This document shows positions 34,511 to 43,892 of a stretch of DNA of 64,000 nucleotides, in pieces. How positions within the stretch are numbered: the first letter of the stretch is position 1; every line of letters starts with the position of its first letter. The position numbers and the translations under genes were made by a program. The stretch lies in NCBI GenBank assembly GCA_027488935.1, contig JAIYAP010000031.1, forward strand, positions 1 to 64,000. The letters run 5' to 3'. This DNA is from Saprospiraceae bacterium (GTDB lineage: Bacteria > Bacteroidota > Bacteroidia > Chitinophagales > Saprospiraceae). A model generated the notes under the pieces. The model ran no database searches and had not been told where the DNA came from. It saw only the letters and a list, made by a program, of their open reading frames with translations.

Positions 34511-36628
34511 ATGAAAAAGATCATTTATAGTTTTTCCCTCGCATGCCTGTGCGCCTGCGCTGCGCAAGCGCAACCAGCGGCCAACAATGAAGCCGTGAAC
34601 TACCCGGTTTTTCTCAATATTTCTGAAAACTTAGGGTTGGCTACCGCTTTTCAGTCAAAAGACGACCCAAATAGCTGGTACCTGCTTCCAAATCAGGTAC
34701 GCCTCAAAACAAACCCCGACGGACGACCTATGTTCGGATTCCAGCGTTTTGTCAAAAATGTGCGTTCCGGTCCGGAAGACAAGGAAAAAGAAGAAGGCCT
34801 TGGAGGTGGCGTTGTCTGGTTTACCGTCGGGTTTGAACTGACCCAGGAAGAACGCCAGGACATGGAACAGGAATTGCGCCGCCGCAAAAACGGTAGCCCC
34901 AAAATTGTTGGTTCCATCGCCTACGAAAGTGGCTCCGTGGAACTCATCACATTTGGTCGTGAAAAAACAGGCGAAGATCGCACCCAGGTGCTCGGCATCG
35001 GCAGCGCCCCGCTAATGGACGGCGATGCCATCTCCGTGAATATTATTCTGGATGCTGAAAACGCCACTAAACTGTGGCAAACCTTCAAATTGCCGCACCC
35101 CAACATCGGTTTGAACTTCAACATGCAGGTCCGAGGCTATCACACACCCGTGAGCGCGACAATCAAGATGAATACGGATAAAATTTACAACAATGAGCGC
35201 ATGGCGGGCGGTATGAACGCCAGTGTCCGTGAAGGCAACAACAATGTGTTAGTCGGCGCGGAAATTGAGAGCATCACGCAGGAACTCATGGACAAAGGCG
35301 CAATCGTGGTTGAACAAACCGGCGATATCGGTGAGGATTTCGAAGAAATCAAAAAGACGGCGACAGAGGAATTTATTCGCGCCTTTATGCAGCCCGTTTC
35401 TATGCAGGACATGATGCAATACGCCCAGTCAATGCGCGGCAGCCAAAGTCCGCTCGAACGCGCGACGGGTTTGCGCAGTCAACAAATAACGGAAAATACC
35501 GCAACGCAGGATTTAACCTCCCTGCCACCTGCTGATTTTGAGGATCCCGATGACGCGTCTTTCGAAACGAGCGGCAATACAGGAAATGACCTGCCCACCG
35601 CAAGCACAGAACGCATCCCACCGCGTAGCACGCCACCCCCTGCACCCGGTGCTGATCCGGAAACGGGCGAAGGAGAAAACGGAAGTACGACACCGGCTGC
35701 CGATAGTTCACAATCAACCCCTACAAATGGACGTACCAACGGACAAACAAGCACGGCCCCTTCAAGCGGCGGCACCACCCGACAAACCACAACGCGTGGT
35801 AACTCCCCCAGAGGGCAACGTAGGAATAACGGCAACTCACGTAGCGCAGTTGGCATCGGCATGTACGCAGGATTTCAATTTAACAAGATCAAACAGCAGC
35901 GTAATTTCAGCATCAGCTTGTCCAAAATCCGGGCAGTGCAGCGCGGACGTACCATTACCAGTATGTTCCCGCGTATCCCGGCAAATTGTATGCAGGAAAT
36001 CAACCTTTGGGATCCGCTTTATCAGCAACGCGAGTTAGTCGTGATGGTCGACGGTTTCAACGCCCGCGATTTTGGCGCTTTTGTAAACTACGCAACCGTC
36101 AACTTGCGCAAGCGTTCGCCGGGCGGAGAAGTCCGCACCGATGAAGTCCGCATTGACCGGAACAATTTTAGCCGCGAGGGCAACCATTTTAAACTCATGT
36201 ACGGATGGCGCCCAGGCGACAATGACCGCAGAACCTGGCTCGACTATGAATACCAGGTAAACTGGAGTTTTTTCGGCGGCGCAACCGTTGCAAGCCCCTG
36301 GACTGCCGCTAACCAGCCTGCGCTCAACGTATCGCCGCCATTTCAAAAATACACCGTCCGGGTTTCGGGCGATCGTGAAACGCTGCGTACCCGGGAAGTG
36401 CGGGTAGTGACCGTAAAAATTTACTACACCATCAACGGTACGCGCAACGCCCGCATGCGCACGATCAACGTAGCCCGCGACGAAGCATCGGCGGACATTG
36501 ATGTCATACTTCCGAACACGTTGACCTACGACTATGAAATCATTTGGCAACTAAGCGGTAATCGGACCCGCACGACGGGTGTACAACAAGCGCAAACGCT
36601 GGAATTACTGATTGATGAAATGCCTTGA
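34511..36628 (+). CDS. Cluster gene 4: large secreted YYYLP-family protein with disordered linker
   Basis: This 705-aa paralogue starts 15 nt after gene 3. It has a signal peptide (CACAAQAQ), WYLLP at 56-60 followed by RPMFGFQRFVK, GGVVWFTVGFEL, GSAPLMDGDAIS, and a helical part (ITQELMDKGAIVVEQTG). A Pro/Thr/Ser/Gly-rich linker of about 85 residues (near 365-450) separates it from the C-terminal module: WDPLYQQRELVVMVDG (about 499), YEYQVNWSFFGG and YDYEIIWQLSG at the end. The linker suggests two folded bodies that move independently or span a gap in the envelope. The family's role is not known. Confidence 0.8.
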   Translation: MKKIIYSFSLACLCACAAQAQPAANNEAVNYPVFLNISENLGLATAFQSKDDPNSWYLLPNQVRLKTNPDGRPMFGFQRFVKNVRSGPEDKEKEEGLGGGVVWFTVGFELTQEERQDMEQELRRRKNGSPKIVGSIAYESGSVELITFGREKTGEDRTQVLGIGSAPLMDGDAISVNIILDAENATKLWQTFKLPHPNIGLNFNMQVRGYHTPVSATIKMNTDKIYNNERMAGGMNASVREGNNNVLVGAEIESITQELMDKGAIVVEQTGDIGEDFEEIKKTATEEFIRAFMQPVSMQDMMQYAQSMRGSQSPLERATGLRSQQITENTATQDLTSLPPADFEDPDDASFETSGNTGNDLPTASTERIPPRSTPPPAPGADPETGEGENGSTTPAADSSQSTPTNGRTNGQTSTAPSSGGTTRQTTTRGNSPRGQRRNNGNSRSAVGIGMYAGFQFNKIKQQRNFSISLSKIRAVQRGRTITSMFPRIPANCMQEINLWDPLYQQRELVVMVDGFNARDFGAFVNYATVNLRKRSPGGEVRTDEVRIDRNNFSREGNHFKLMYGWRPGDNDRRTWLDYEYQVNWSFFGGATVASPWTAANQPALNVSPPFQKYTVRVSGDRETLRTREVRVVTVKIYYTINGTRNARMRTINVARDEASADIDVILPNTLTYDYEIIWQLSGNRTRTTGVQQAQTLELLIDEMP

Positions 36629-36665
36629 TTCTAAAATCTATTTGTCTCACAATCAATTTTTTATC

Positions 36666-37268
36666 ATGAAAAATTCAAAAATCATACGTTGTTTATATCT
36701 TCTTTTTTTGGGTATTCTTTTTTCACTTTATGCCGACGGCCAAACCAGGGCGCTGTCGTATCTTGAAGCGCCTGATGCAATCATAATGACTTTCCACGAC
36801 GGTGAGGTCGAAGCAGGCATCGTATTGAGTTATGATCGTGCTGACGAAACCTATGAGGTGCTGATCACTCCTGGAACCGGGATACTAAAAATTTCTCGGT
36901 CTGGTAAAATTGATTTTGTAGAAAGCCCCAGAGGCATAGACCAGCTCCGCCGAGGCACACAATTACGAAGTTGGAATTATTTTCGACATAATATAAGGAT
37001 TTTTCGGGTTGGTTGCATATCCCGCGTGGTGTTATCTTTTGTCGGGAACACGCAGGACACCTATTTCGGTGTTGTCCTAAACTACAGACAAAGACTCGGA
37101 TACAGAATTGTCTTTTTTGGACCCTTGGATAGAGAGACCCAGTATTTTGTAGAAATCGGTACCAATTTACGCGTGCGCCGAACCAATGTTCCCTCCCTGC
37201 AAGGCAAAACTTTGAGTCGAATGAATGTTATGACGCAAGTCGGCCCTGACAATACTTTCCCGTATTGA
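36666..37268 (+). CDS. Cluster gene 5: small secreted protein, paralogue of gene 6
   Basis: This 200-aa protein has a signal peptide (LFSLYADGQ) and two similar small-barrel-like halves: GEVEAGIVLSYDRADETYEV in the first and YFGVVLNYRQRLGYRIVFFG in the second. This repeating pattern recalls Tudor/SH3-like folds, but that is inferred. The C-terminal tail (RVRRTNVPSLQGKTL, then GPDNTFPY) is nearly the same as in gene 6. An upstream in-frame ATG at 36612 is inside the end of gene 4; 36666 gives a proper signal peptide. Confidence 0.75.
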   Translation: MKNSKIIRCLYLLFLGILFSLYADGQTRALSYLEAPDAIIMTFHDGEVEAGIVLSYDRADETYEVLITPGTGILKISRSGKIDFVESPRGIDQLRRGTQLRSWNYFRHNIRIFRVGCISRVVLSFVGNTQDTYFGVVLNYRQRLGYRIVFFGPLDRETQYFVEIGTNLRVRRTNVPSLQGKTLSRMNVMTQVGPDNTFPY

Positions 37269-37311
37269 TTTGCCCATGTTCACTCAATTCATCCAACAAA
37301 AACAAAAGAAT

Positions 37312-37869
37312 ATGCATTCAATATTTTCATCTATAGTCCTGTTATGCTGCACTCAATTGCTTTTGGGACAAAATGTTTCAAAAGCTCCGGACGCGGTTGT
37401 TATGCGCTTGGCGAATGGTTCTTTACGCGCAGGAATCGTACATCGCTTTGACCCCCAAATGCACACCTATGAAATCCTGTTATCGCCCGGCAGTACCCGT
37501 TATTTAATCAAAGATTCGGGTTACATCAAACGCGTATCCGATGGTGCTGGCGCAGATCAAGACGTTGCAAATACACAATTAAGTCGCTGGAGATATCTGC
37601 AACATAACACAAGACTGTTGCGCATAAGTCGAGGCACCAATGTCGTTTTGTGTTTCTTATCATCAGATGACGCATATATTGGCCAGATACGCTCCTACCA
37701 TCCTACACGCGGTTATCGAGTATTGTTCTATGGCCCAGGCAATTATTTTGTTGAAATCACCCCTGATTTAAGGGTCCGCCGGACCAATGTGCCAAATCTT
37801 CAAGGGCAAACGCTTTTCCGAATGAACATCATGACAGAAGTCGGCGCCGACAATACCTTTCCATACTAA
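37312..37869 (+). CDS. Cluster gene 6: small secreted protein, paralogue of gene 5
   Basis: This 185-aa protein has a signal peptide (CTQLLLGQ) and the same two-part pattern as gene 5: GSLRAGIVHRFDPQMHTYEI and YIGQIRSYHPTRGYRVLFYG. The tail RVRRTNVPNLQGQTL with GADNTFPY is almost the same as its neighbour's. The tail is more conserved than the rest, as would be expected for a docking or sorting element. The TTG at 37270 would give a longer product without a good signal peptide, so 37312 is chosen. Confidence 0.75.
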   Translation: MHSIFSSIVLLCCTQLLLGQNVSKAPDAVVMRLANGSLRAGIVHRFDPQMHTYEILLSPGSTRYLIKDSGYIKRVSDGAGADQDVANTQLSRWRYLQHNTRLLRISRGTNVVLCFLSSDDAYIGQIRSYHPTRGYRVLFYGPGNYFVEITPDLRVRRTNVPNLQGQTLFRMNIMTEVGADNTFPY

Positions 37870-37896
37870 CTTCCTCATTTTCAATTTTTTATTACC

Positions 37897-38736
37897 ATGA
37901 AACTTTTTTTTACCTTTAAATCACTCCACAAAATTGCCCTTTGCCTGCTGCTCTGCGCAGCAAGCTGGTATTCCTTGTCGGCTCAAACCGGTAAGCCCGA
38001 AACAACCGATACCAGTTCGATTTCCAGCTCGGAATTCCTCGACCTCTTCTCCCTTGGCTACAACGGCGCTTCGCCAAAAATCAACCTCAAAACCTACAAT
38101 TTCAAAGCCTATATCGGTAAAACCGACTTCGATTTTTACCTGTTCAACAGCGTGCCTGCCGTGATTCCCGACACCGCCGTGCAAAAACGCTATATATCAA
38201 ACGACATCCTGCAACAGGTAGGCGGATTGTTCAATATTGCCCTCGGCAAAGTGGCTTATTTCGGCCATGGCGACTCCGAACTGAAATATGTAAAAGGTGC
38301 CCAAATGGATGTGCGCATCGGCGGAAAGCTCATGGAGGCACCCTATACAACCCAAAAAGAAGGTAATCGGTTTTTCCCGGCCTTTCAAACCTCGGCCGAT
38401 TTGCGGTATTTGATTCCGTTGGTGGCGCCATCAAAAGGTAAAAAAGACATCAAGAAGAGTATCAAGGATAACATGGTTGGCAACTTGTCTTTTCGTTTTC
38501 AAGGCAGTTTGGTTCAGTTTTTCCCCAGCAGTCAGCGCGATGATCCTTATTCCCGCTATTTCCTTGTATATGAAGGAAACAAACCGGTTTATCCCAAAAG
38601 CACCCTGTTTGCAGCCAATATTGAGATGTTTTTCTACATCACCAACAAGGTATACATCAGTGCGGGGTACTTTTTCTCCAATGACCCTTTGATCGACAAG
38701 TACCCATTCTTTTCAGTGAGTTACGGGCATCGGTAA
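37897..38736 (+). CDS. Cluster gene 7: putative outer-membrane barrel protein
   Basis: This 279-aa protein has a signal peptide (SWYSLSAQ) and alternating beta-strand segments (FKAYIGKTDFDFYLFNS, NLSFRFQGSLVQFFPS, KVYISAGYFFSNDP). It ends FFSVSYGHR, close to a terminal strand of an outer-membrane barrel, though the last residue is basic rather than aromatic. It could be the outer-membrane anchor or channel of the cluster. No known family was recognised. Confidence 0.65.
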   Translation: MKLFFTFKSLHKIALCLLLCAASWYSLSAQTGKPETTDTSSISSSEFLDLFSLGYNGASPKINLKTYNFKAYIGKTDFDFYLFNSVPAVIPDTAVQKRYISNDILQQVGGLFNIALGKVAYFGHGDSELKYVKGAQMDVRIGGKLMEAPYTTQKEGNRFFPAFQTSADLRYLIPLVAPSKGKKDIKKSIKDNMVGNLSFRFQGSLVQFFPSSQRDDPYSRYFLVYEGNKPVYPKSTLFAANIEMFFYITNKVYISAGYFFSNDPLIDKYPFFSVSYGHR

Positions 38737-38793
38737 GAGCGAGGTTTGCCTAAGGCTTTTTTGTTTAAAAACACTTCGAATTTTTATAAAACC

Positions 38794-40257
38794 ATGAAAA
38801 AACAACTTCTTTTCTGCGCAGTCGTGGCTGCAGTCTTGCTGATTTCCTTTAGCATCGGCTGTAAAAAAGACGATTCGACCACAGGTTGCCCTGATTGCCC
38901 TGTCATTACCGTTATAACACCTACAAGCGGCTTACCGGGCACCGAAATCACCATAACCGGCAAAAATTTTACCGGCCTGGAATCCGTCCTGTTTGACGGC
39001 GCCAATGCGGTAGCCATTATGCCCTCCAAAACGACGGCCACCCAAACGGTGGTTACTGTTCCTGATATTCCCAATAAAAACGGGCCGGTAAAAGTGAGTG
39101 TATTACGAAATTTCACCTCCGGTAATGTCACTAGTAAGCTTTATTCTACGGAAAATATAACCTTTACGTACACAAGAGCGCCTGAAATTGCCAGTATTGC
39201 CCCTTTATCGGCTAAAAAAAATGAAACGCTCACCATTACCGGTAAATATTTGGGTACATCACCGATGGTGACATTTCCAAACGGCACAAAGGTTTCCGCC
39301 TCCGTCATCAACGACTCGGAAATTCGGGTAGCGGTGCCATCCAAAGCGGGGAACGGCAAAATTCAGGTAGTGACTAGCGGGCAGACGGTGACTTCGGCAC
39401 AGGATTTTACTTATGTGTTTTCATATAGGGTTTCTACGCCGTACCAATTGGATGGCTATGTTGATGATTTGAATTTTTCAAACGGGCGATTTATTACTGA
39501 GTTCTCTGGAAATACCTGGGCTGGGCTTTTATTTGTTCCAGTAACAGGCCCATTTGCACAATTAAACTTAAGTTCACCCAATCTTGGCCCTAGAGGCGGC
39601 GGATTCAGGCCGGATGGGAAATTTGTATTTAGGGATGCAGATAGTGGACTTTTGGTTTCTGTCTCACCCGGGAGTAATGTTGTTTCCAGCAGTTTGGGAT
39701 ATCCAGGTGTGAGCGGTTGGTCTGTCGACATCGCGTGGCTTACAAATGAGCAGATGGCACTAATTACTTATGAGGTTTTCGCAACATCACTAAATATCGT
39801 TCAAATTACCGGGACCACGTTACCAATCGTCACTCCTGTAAACATGTATCTTCCTCAAAGTGTGTGTGTATTTAATGGCAAAATTTATGCAACAGGTCGC
39901 TATGATGTAAGTGAAATTATTTCAAATGCAGCTTCTAAAATAGCAGGCACTAATTTGATTTCTGGCTATATAGACGGGCCTTTATCTATGGCTCGTTTTG
40001 GTTATTTAGACGGGATTGCGATGAATGTGCCGACTAAAATATATGTAGTAGACTACGGAAACCATTGTGTTCGGTTAATTGACCTTGATACAAATCAAGT
40101 TAGCACTATTGCAGGAACTGGTAATGCCGGATTTGCCGATGGGCCAGGGGCCTCAGCTCAATTCAACTTTCCACATGGTATTTGCTTCGATAATGAGGGA
40201 AATTTATTCATATCAGATTATGAGAACAAAGCCATCCGTAAAATAACCATCGAATAA
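38794..40257 (+). CDS. Cluster gene 8: IPT/TIG and NHL-repeat lipoprotein
   Basis: This 487-aa lipoprotein (lipobox SFSIGC, cysteine near residue 23) has two IPT/TIG Ig-like domains (ITPTSGLPGTEITITGKNF and IAPLSAKKNETLTITGKYL) and then a beta-propeller with NHL repeats near the end (MNVPTKIYVVDYGNHCVRLI, GICFDNEGNLFISDYENKAI). Such proteins bind other proteins or glycans on the cell surface. The N-terminal part has GC-rich codons like its neighbours, and the propeller part from about 39.43 kb is clearly more AT-rich, suggesting separate origins of the two halves. The start at 38794 matches the lipoprotein signal. Confidence 0.85.
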   Translation: MKKQLLFCAVVAAVLLISFSIGCKKDDSTTGCPDCPVITVITPTSGLPGTEITITGKNFTGLESVLFDGANAVAIMPSKTTATQTVVTVPDIPNKNGPVKVSVLRNFTSGNVTSKLYSTENITFTYTRAPEIASIAPLSAKKNETLTITGKYLGTSPMVTFPNGTKVSASVINDSEIRVAVPSKAGNGKIQVVTSGQTVTSAQDFTYVFSYRVSTPYQLDGYVDDLNFSNGRFITEFSGNTWAGLLFVPVTGPFAQLNLSSPNLGPRGGGFRPDGKFVFRDADSGLLVSVSPGSNVVSSSLGYPGVSGWSVDIAWLTNEQMALITYEVFATSLNIVQITGTTLPIVTPVNMYLPQSVCVFNGKIYATGRYDVSEIISNAASKIAGTNLISGYIDGPLSMARFGYLDGIAMNVPTKIYVVDYGNHCVRLIDLDTNQVSTIAGTGNAGFADGPGASAQFNFPHGICFDNEGNLFISDYENKAIRKITIE

Positions 40258-40267
40258 ATCAACCGCT

Positions 40268-42223
40268 ATGAAACCAACATTTTTGCACCTGCTCCTTCTC
40301 CTCTTCCCAACCATTCTCGTCGCCCAAACCCGCAACTGCAATTACTCCGGCCTCGAGGATGCCCAATTGGTCAAAAAATCGGTCTCCGCCGAAGAATACT
40401 TGGATAAACTCAACCAGTCGATGCCGGGCGGTCCTTCCAAATTGCCTGCTTACCCGGGCGAGGTGTTTCGCAAGGAGCAGGCGCAAAAAATGCCACAGCC
40501 TTCCGTGAATGGCGTTTCGATATTATGCGACGAAGCCACCAGCATGCGCGGCGACATCTATTACCAAAACATTGATCGCGGCTTTTTCAGACTGGAACTG
40601 ATGAATGCAAAGTACGAGATCATGCCGCAAATGCCGCCTCTTACCATACCCGTATCGGAAGGCGTCATGGAATTTACCCTGAAACTTGATGAAAAATTAC
40701 CAGCCGGAGCGTCCTTCCGAACGGCTTATTTGAAAATCACGTACTTGAAAAAAGAGGACAGCCGCGACGGCCGATCCACCTGGTTTGGCTTGTACAAAAA
40801 GTGGAAAGCGCCGGAACAAAACCAGGCTGCCCTGCGCCTGCGCCTGACGCCCGTGCTGTCGGCTGCGCAACTAACTGCAACAAATCTACCTGTTCCCGGC
40901 AAAACCGCCGTATCGGAGTCTCCTGCTACGCCCAACAGCACTGTACAGCGAACCACCCCGAACAACTCGAATACCCCCGGCGGTGTCAATATGAACGACC
41001 ATATTTCGCTGTTCAGCAATATTCGCTCAGATGTCGCTTTCCAGAACCCCGGCGCCATTTCGCCCATTCAAACCGGCTATTTGTTCAAGGATAAAAACCC
41101 TGCCTCCGACGTGTATTATTACGCCCCAGCCGCCTATAACCTGCGCTGGGATGCCGATTCTGGTTTTGATTTTGGGCTCTTGTACGGTAGCGCAAGCAGT
41201 CCTAACCAGGAGGGCAAAGTGGATATGCACGCCGGCCTGGGAACCGGGATTACCAATGAAGAACAACAGTTTTTGCAACGCTTGCTGCAAGCCCAGGTTG
41301 GCGCGGACAAATCGCCGGAGCTGCGGCCCTTACTGCCTGAAAATCCGCTCGTTACCCTGCAAGGCGAAGGTTTTGTGCTCGATAAAGTGACGGCCATCGC
41401 GGCTTCATCCATTTATGATCCGGTGAAGGCCAATTGGCAAACCGACGTGCCAGGCTCCAACGACATCATTGCGGCCCTTAAAAACGACATCGGGATCAAC
41501 GGCACGGTGACTTATCGCCAAACTGACTTTTCGTTTAGTGCGCCCGCCAATGCACGCTTAGGCCATCCTGCTAATTTCGGCGCGATTACACCCGATTGGA
41601 CCGAATGGCGCAGCAAGGGCTGGAAAAACAAACTGCCTTTTCCGGTTCAATTTCAGCACTTGCACGTGTTGCTGTTAAACGGCAAAGTCCCCTGCATTTA
41701 TTCCTGGAAAATTGCGGGCGCTGATATTCCGCCCGGCGGACAAGCCCAATTCGATGCCGCCGCTTTCCCTACATGGCTTGAAACGGATAAACGTGTGCTG
41801 AAAGTCTGGTTTGAGTACCAAATTCCACCCTGTACGCCTTGTGCCGAGGAAGTATTGGATGCATTAACCGGCGGCACTTCCTCCAGCCGGGAAAAATGGA
41901 TTCAGGTACAATCGCTGGGTATTCTCGGAAAATACAAGGCAAGGCTTCTGAAAGTCACCCTGCGTTCCACGATGGCCGACCCTCGTGGGAAATCAGCCAG
42001 GGAGGTGACGGCAACGATAAACCAGGATTATCAGGATGTTAGCGTAGGCCCTTTATACGCCTGGATGGACAAAGATGTAAGATATGAAGTCCGAATCACC
42101 TTGGTAACCGACGATAAATCCGTTGAGAGCGCCTGGGTTCCTAAACGGAATGAACAGCAGTTTATCGACGTTGAATTCATGAAAACGGCTTTTAGAAATT
42201 CCTTAAAACACCCTTCAGAATGA
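40268..42223 (+). CDS. Cluster gene 9: large secreted protein
   Basis: This 651-aa protein starts 10 nt after gene 8. It has a signal peptide (LFPTILVAQ) and mostly beta structure. It lacks a clear YYYLP motif, but its C-terminal strand VRYEVRITLVTDD resembles the closing strands of genes 1-4. The middle contains a Thr/Asn/Pro-rich linker (about residues 215-245). A CxxC (PPCTPCAEE, about residue 523) may form a disulfide. It overlaps gene 10 by 4 nt (ATGA), so the two are translationally coupled. Function unknown; probably a component of the same assembly. Confidence 0.7.
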   Translation: MKPTFLHLLLLLFPTILVAQTRNCNYSGLEDAQLVKKSVSAEEYLDKLNQSMPGGPSKLPAYPGEVFRKEQAQKMPQPSVNGVSILCDEATSMRGDIYYQNIDRGFFRLELMNAKYEIMPQMPPLTIPVSEGVMEFTLKLDEKLPAGASFRTAYLKITYLKKEDSRDGRSTWFGLYKKWKAPEQNQAALRLRLTPVLSAAQLTATNLPVPGKTAVSESPATPNSTVQRTTPNNSNTPGGVNMNDHISLFSNIRSDVAFQNPGAISPIQTGYLFKDKNPASDVYYYAPAAYNLRWDADSGFDFGLLYGSASSPNQEGKVDMHAGLGTGITNEEQQFLQRLLQAQVGADKSPELRPLLPENPLVTLQGEGFVLDKVTAIAASSIYDPVKANWQTDVPGSNDIIAALKNDIGINGTVTYRQTDFSFSAPANARLGHPANFGAITPDWTEWRSKGWKNKLPFPVQFQHLHVLLLNGKVPCIYSWKIAGADIPPGGQAQFDAAAFPTWLETDKRVLKVWFEYQIPPCTPCAEEVLDALTGGTSSSREKWIQVQSLGILGKYKARLLKVTLRSTMADPRGKSAREVTATINQDYQDVSVGPLYAWMDKDVRYEVRITLVTDDKSVESAWVPKRNEQQFIDVEFMKTAFRNSLKHPSE

Positions 42224-43329
42224 TGCGTGGAAAATTCCTGCCGGCATTTTTTTACCTTTTTTGCGCGTTTGGACCGCCCGCCTCCGGGCAACCGGATTTG
42301 AACCGGGCGGCCCAAATGGAGCAATGGCTGGTGATTCCCGATTATGCCCAACCCAACCGATATTATTTCGCACCGGGTAAATTGCAACTCGCGGTTGATG
42401 CGGCGGGCAAACCTGACGCCATGTTCCTGATGATGCGCTATACCGGCACGGAGCTCGACGCACGGGCCAACCGCATTTTTTACAATAGTTTGTTTCAGTG
42501 CCGCGTCGTGATGGAGCAAATCGGCGGCAAACGTTTGCAGGAAATTCGCCAAAAACTGGAAGCCCAAACCGGCCGGCCTATTTCGCTCGATCCTTTGCCA
42601 ATCTGGAATGTTGAAACCCAACTCGTGGTGCCATCCGTAAACGGTTCAGAAAAAAAACTGAGCGCGGTGGTAGAAGAAGAAACACAGGCCCCAAGCGGTA
42701 ATTTTTGGACGGAGCGGCTTTTTACCGTAAAACTCGGCAATGAAGATGCACAATTGCTTCAAAAAGCGCTGTCGCTTAAGCAAACAACCTTGCACATACA
42801 GTACACGTACCACACGCGCGTGGTTTTGAGCAAACGCAACGAACAAGAAACCGCCCTGCGCACACAATCAAACGATACGCTTTCGTTTTCCCGAAAAGTT
42901 GAAGTGACCAAAGATTCATCTTCGACGCTGGCACCCGTTTTTTCCGATGCATTTGCCCTCGCTATCGACCTTGAAAAATACCCGGACCTGATGCGCAAGG
43001 TGGATATTAATAGCCAAGCGCCGCCCGGTTATGCCTTGCTGGAAATACGCTGTTACGATTTCAACAATGCCTTGCGAAAGGATTTGTTCGCCAAACGCAT
43101 CGAAATAGAAGCCGAATCGGTAGGCGGGCAAAAAGTGGTGATTCGCAAAACGTTTATGGCTGTACAGCCGGATATTTTTGTACAGTTTGCCCGATTTCAA
43201 TACGCCGTCAAATTAGATCGGCCGTTTCGCTACCGAATTGTGGAATTATCGACCGGGAAACAAAATCAGCCTGGGCCTTGGGTGACACAGAAAAACTGGA
43301 ACGCGTTGATTGACATTAGTTTGAAATAG
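42220..43329 (+). CDS. Cluster gene 10: shorter YYYLP-family secreted protein
   Basis: This 369-aa protein has a signal peptide (FGPPASGQ) and a divergent N-terminal landmark (YYFAP at 48-52, followed by GKPDAMFLMMRYTG) in the same position as in genes 1-4. It is too short to hold the full C-terminal module but ends with a similar strand (FRYRIVELSTG). It may be an ancestral or reduced family member. It is coupled to gene 9 by a 4-nt overlap. A GTTTGA/TCAAAC hairpin (43319-43337) covers the stop codons of this gene and the convergent FMN gene, which are separated by 2 nt. Confidence 0.72.
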   Translation: MMRGKFLPAFFYLFCAFGPPASGQPDLNRAAQMEQWLVIPDYAQPNRYYFAPGKLQLAVDAAGKPDAMFLMMRYTGTELDARANRIFYNSLFQCRVVMEQIGGKRLQEIRQKLEAQTGRPISLDPLPIWNVETQLVVPSVNGSEKKLSAVVEEETQAPSGNFWTERLFTVKLGNEDAQLLQKALSLKQTTLHIQYTYHTRVVLSKRNEQETALRTQSNDTLSFSRKVEVTKDSSSTLAPVFSDAFALAIDLEKYPDLMRKVDINSQAPPGYALLEIRCYDFNNALRKDLFAKRIEIEAESVGGQKVVIRKTFMAVQPDIFVQFARFQYAVKLDRPFRYRIVELSTGKQNQPGPWVTQKNWNALIDISLK

Positions 43330-43331
43330 GC

Positions 43332-43892
43332 TCAAACCCCATATTCCACCCCCACATCACTCTTCAACCCATCGATACTCACTGCGTTTTTCTCTTTCAC
43401 ATACTCCAGCAAACCATCTGCGCCCTTTTTTTCCGCCCATTCGGCGTGAATAGAGCGTTCGCCGCTGTATTCAAAAAACGGCACCCCGAACCCGCAGGAA
43501 GTTTGCACCAAGTCAATATCGGCTAGGATAATCTGACGGGCGCCGGGTAATACGTTGAAATGGGACGCCCAGTGCTCCCATTCGGGGCTGTTGACCAATA
43601 CCGTGCGGCCCTTACCGTACAAACGCAGGATGTTTGGCGCCCCTTCAAAAGCGCAAAACATAAAAGTAATACGCCCGTTTTCGAGTATATGCGCCGAGGT
43701 TTCGTTGCCGCTGCCAGCCAGATCCAGATAGCCGACCTGAGTGTCGGAAAACACCCGGAAACTATCAAGCCCTTTGGGTGACAGGTTTACGTGCCCATCC
43801 GCGCTTAGGGGCGCAGTGGCGACAAAAAACAAATGTTGATTTTCAATAAACTCCCGGTGTGCCGGTTTGATTGAATCGTGGAATTTTCCCAT
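43332..43892 (-). CDS. Pyridoxamine 5'-phosphate oxidase-related FMN-binding protein
   Basis: This 186-aa protein has the split-barrel flavin fold seen in general-stress and PPOx-related proteins: FVATAPLSADGHVNLSPKG near the start, GNETSAHILENGRITFMFC in the middle, then ILRLYGKGRTVL. It probably binds FMN and catalyses a redox step, but no substrate can be assigned. It is a single gene, convergent with cluster gene 10 with 2 nt between stops. No signal peptide, so cytoplasmic. Confidence 0.88.
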   Translation of the reverse strand: MGKFHDSIKPAHREFIENQHLFFVATAPLSADGHVNLSPKGLDSFRVFSDTQVGYLDLAGSGNETSAHILENGRITFMFCAFEGAPNILRLYGKGRTVLVNSPEWEHWASHFNVLPGARQIILADIDLVQTSCGFGVPFFEYSGERSIHAEWAEKKGADGLLEYVKEKNAVSIDGLKSDVGVEYGV

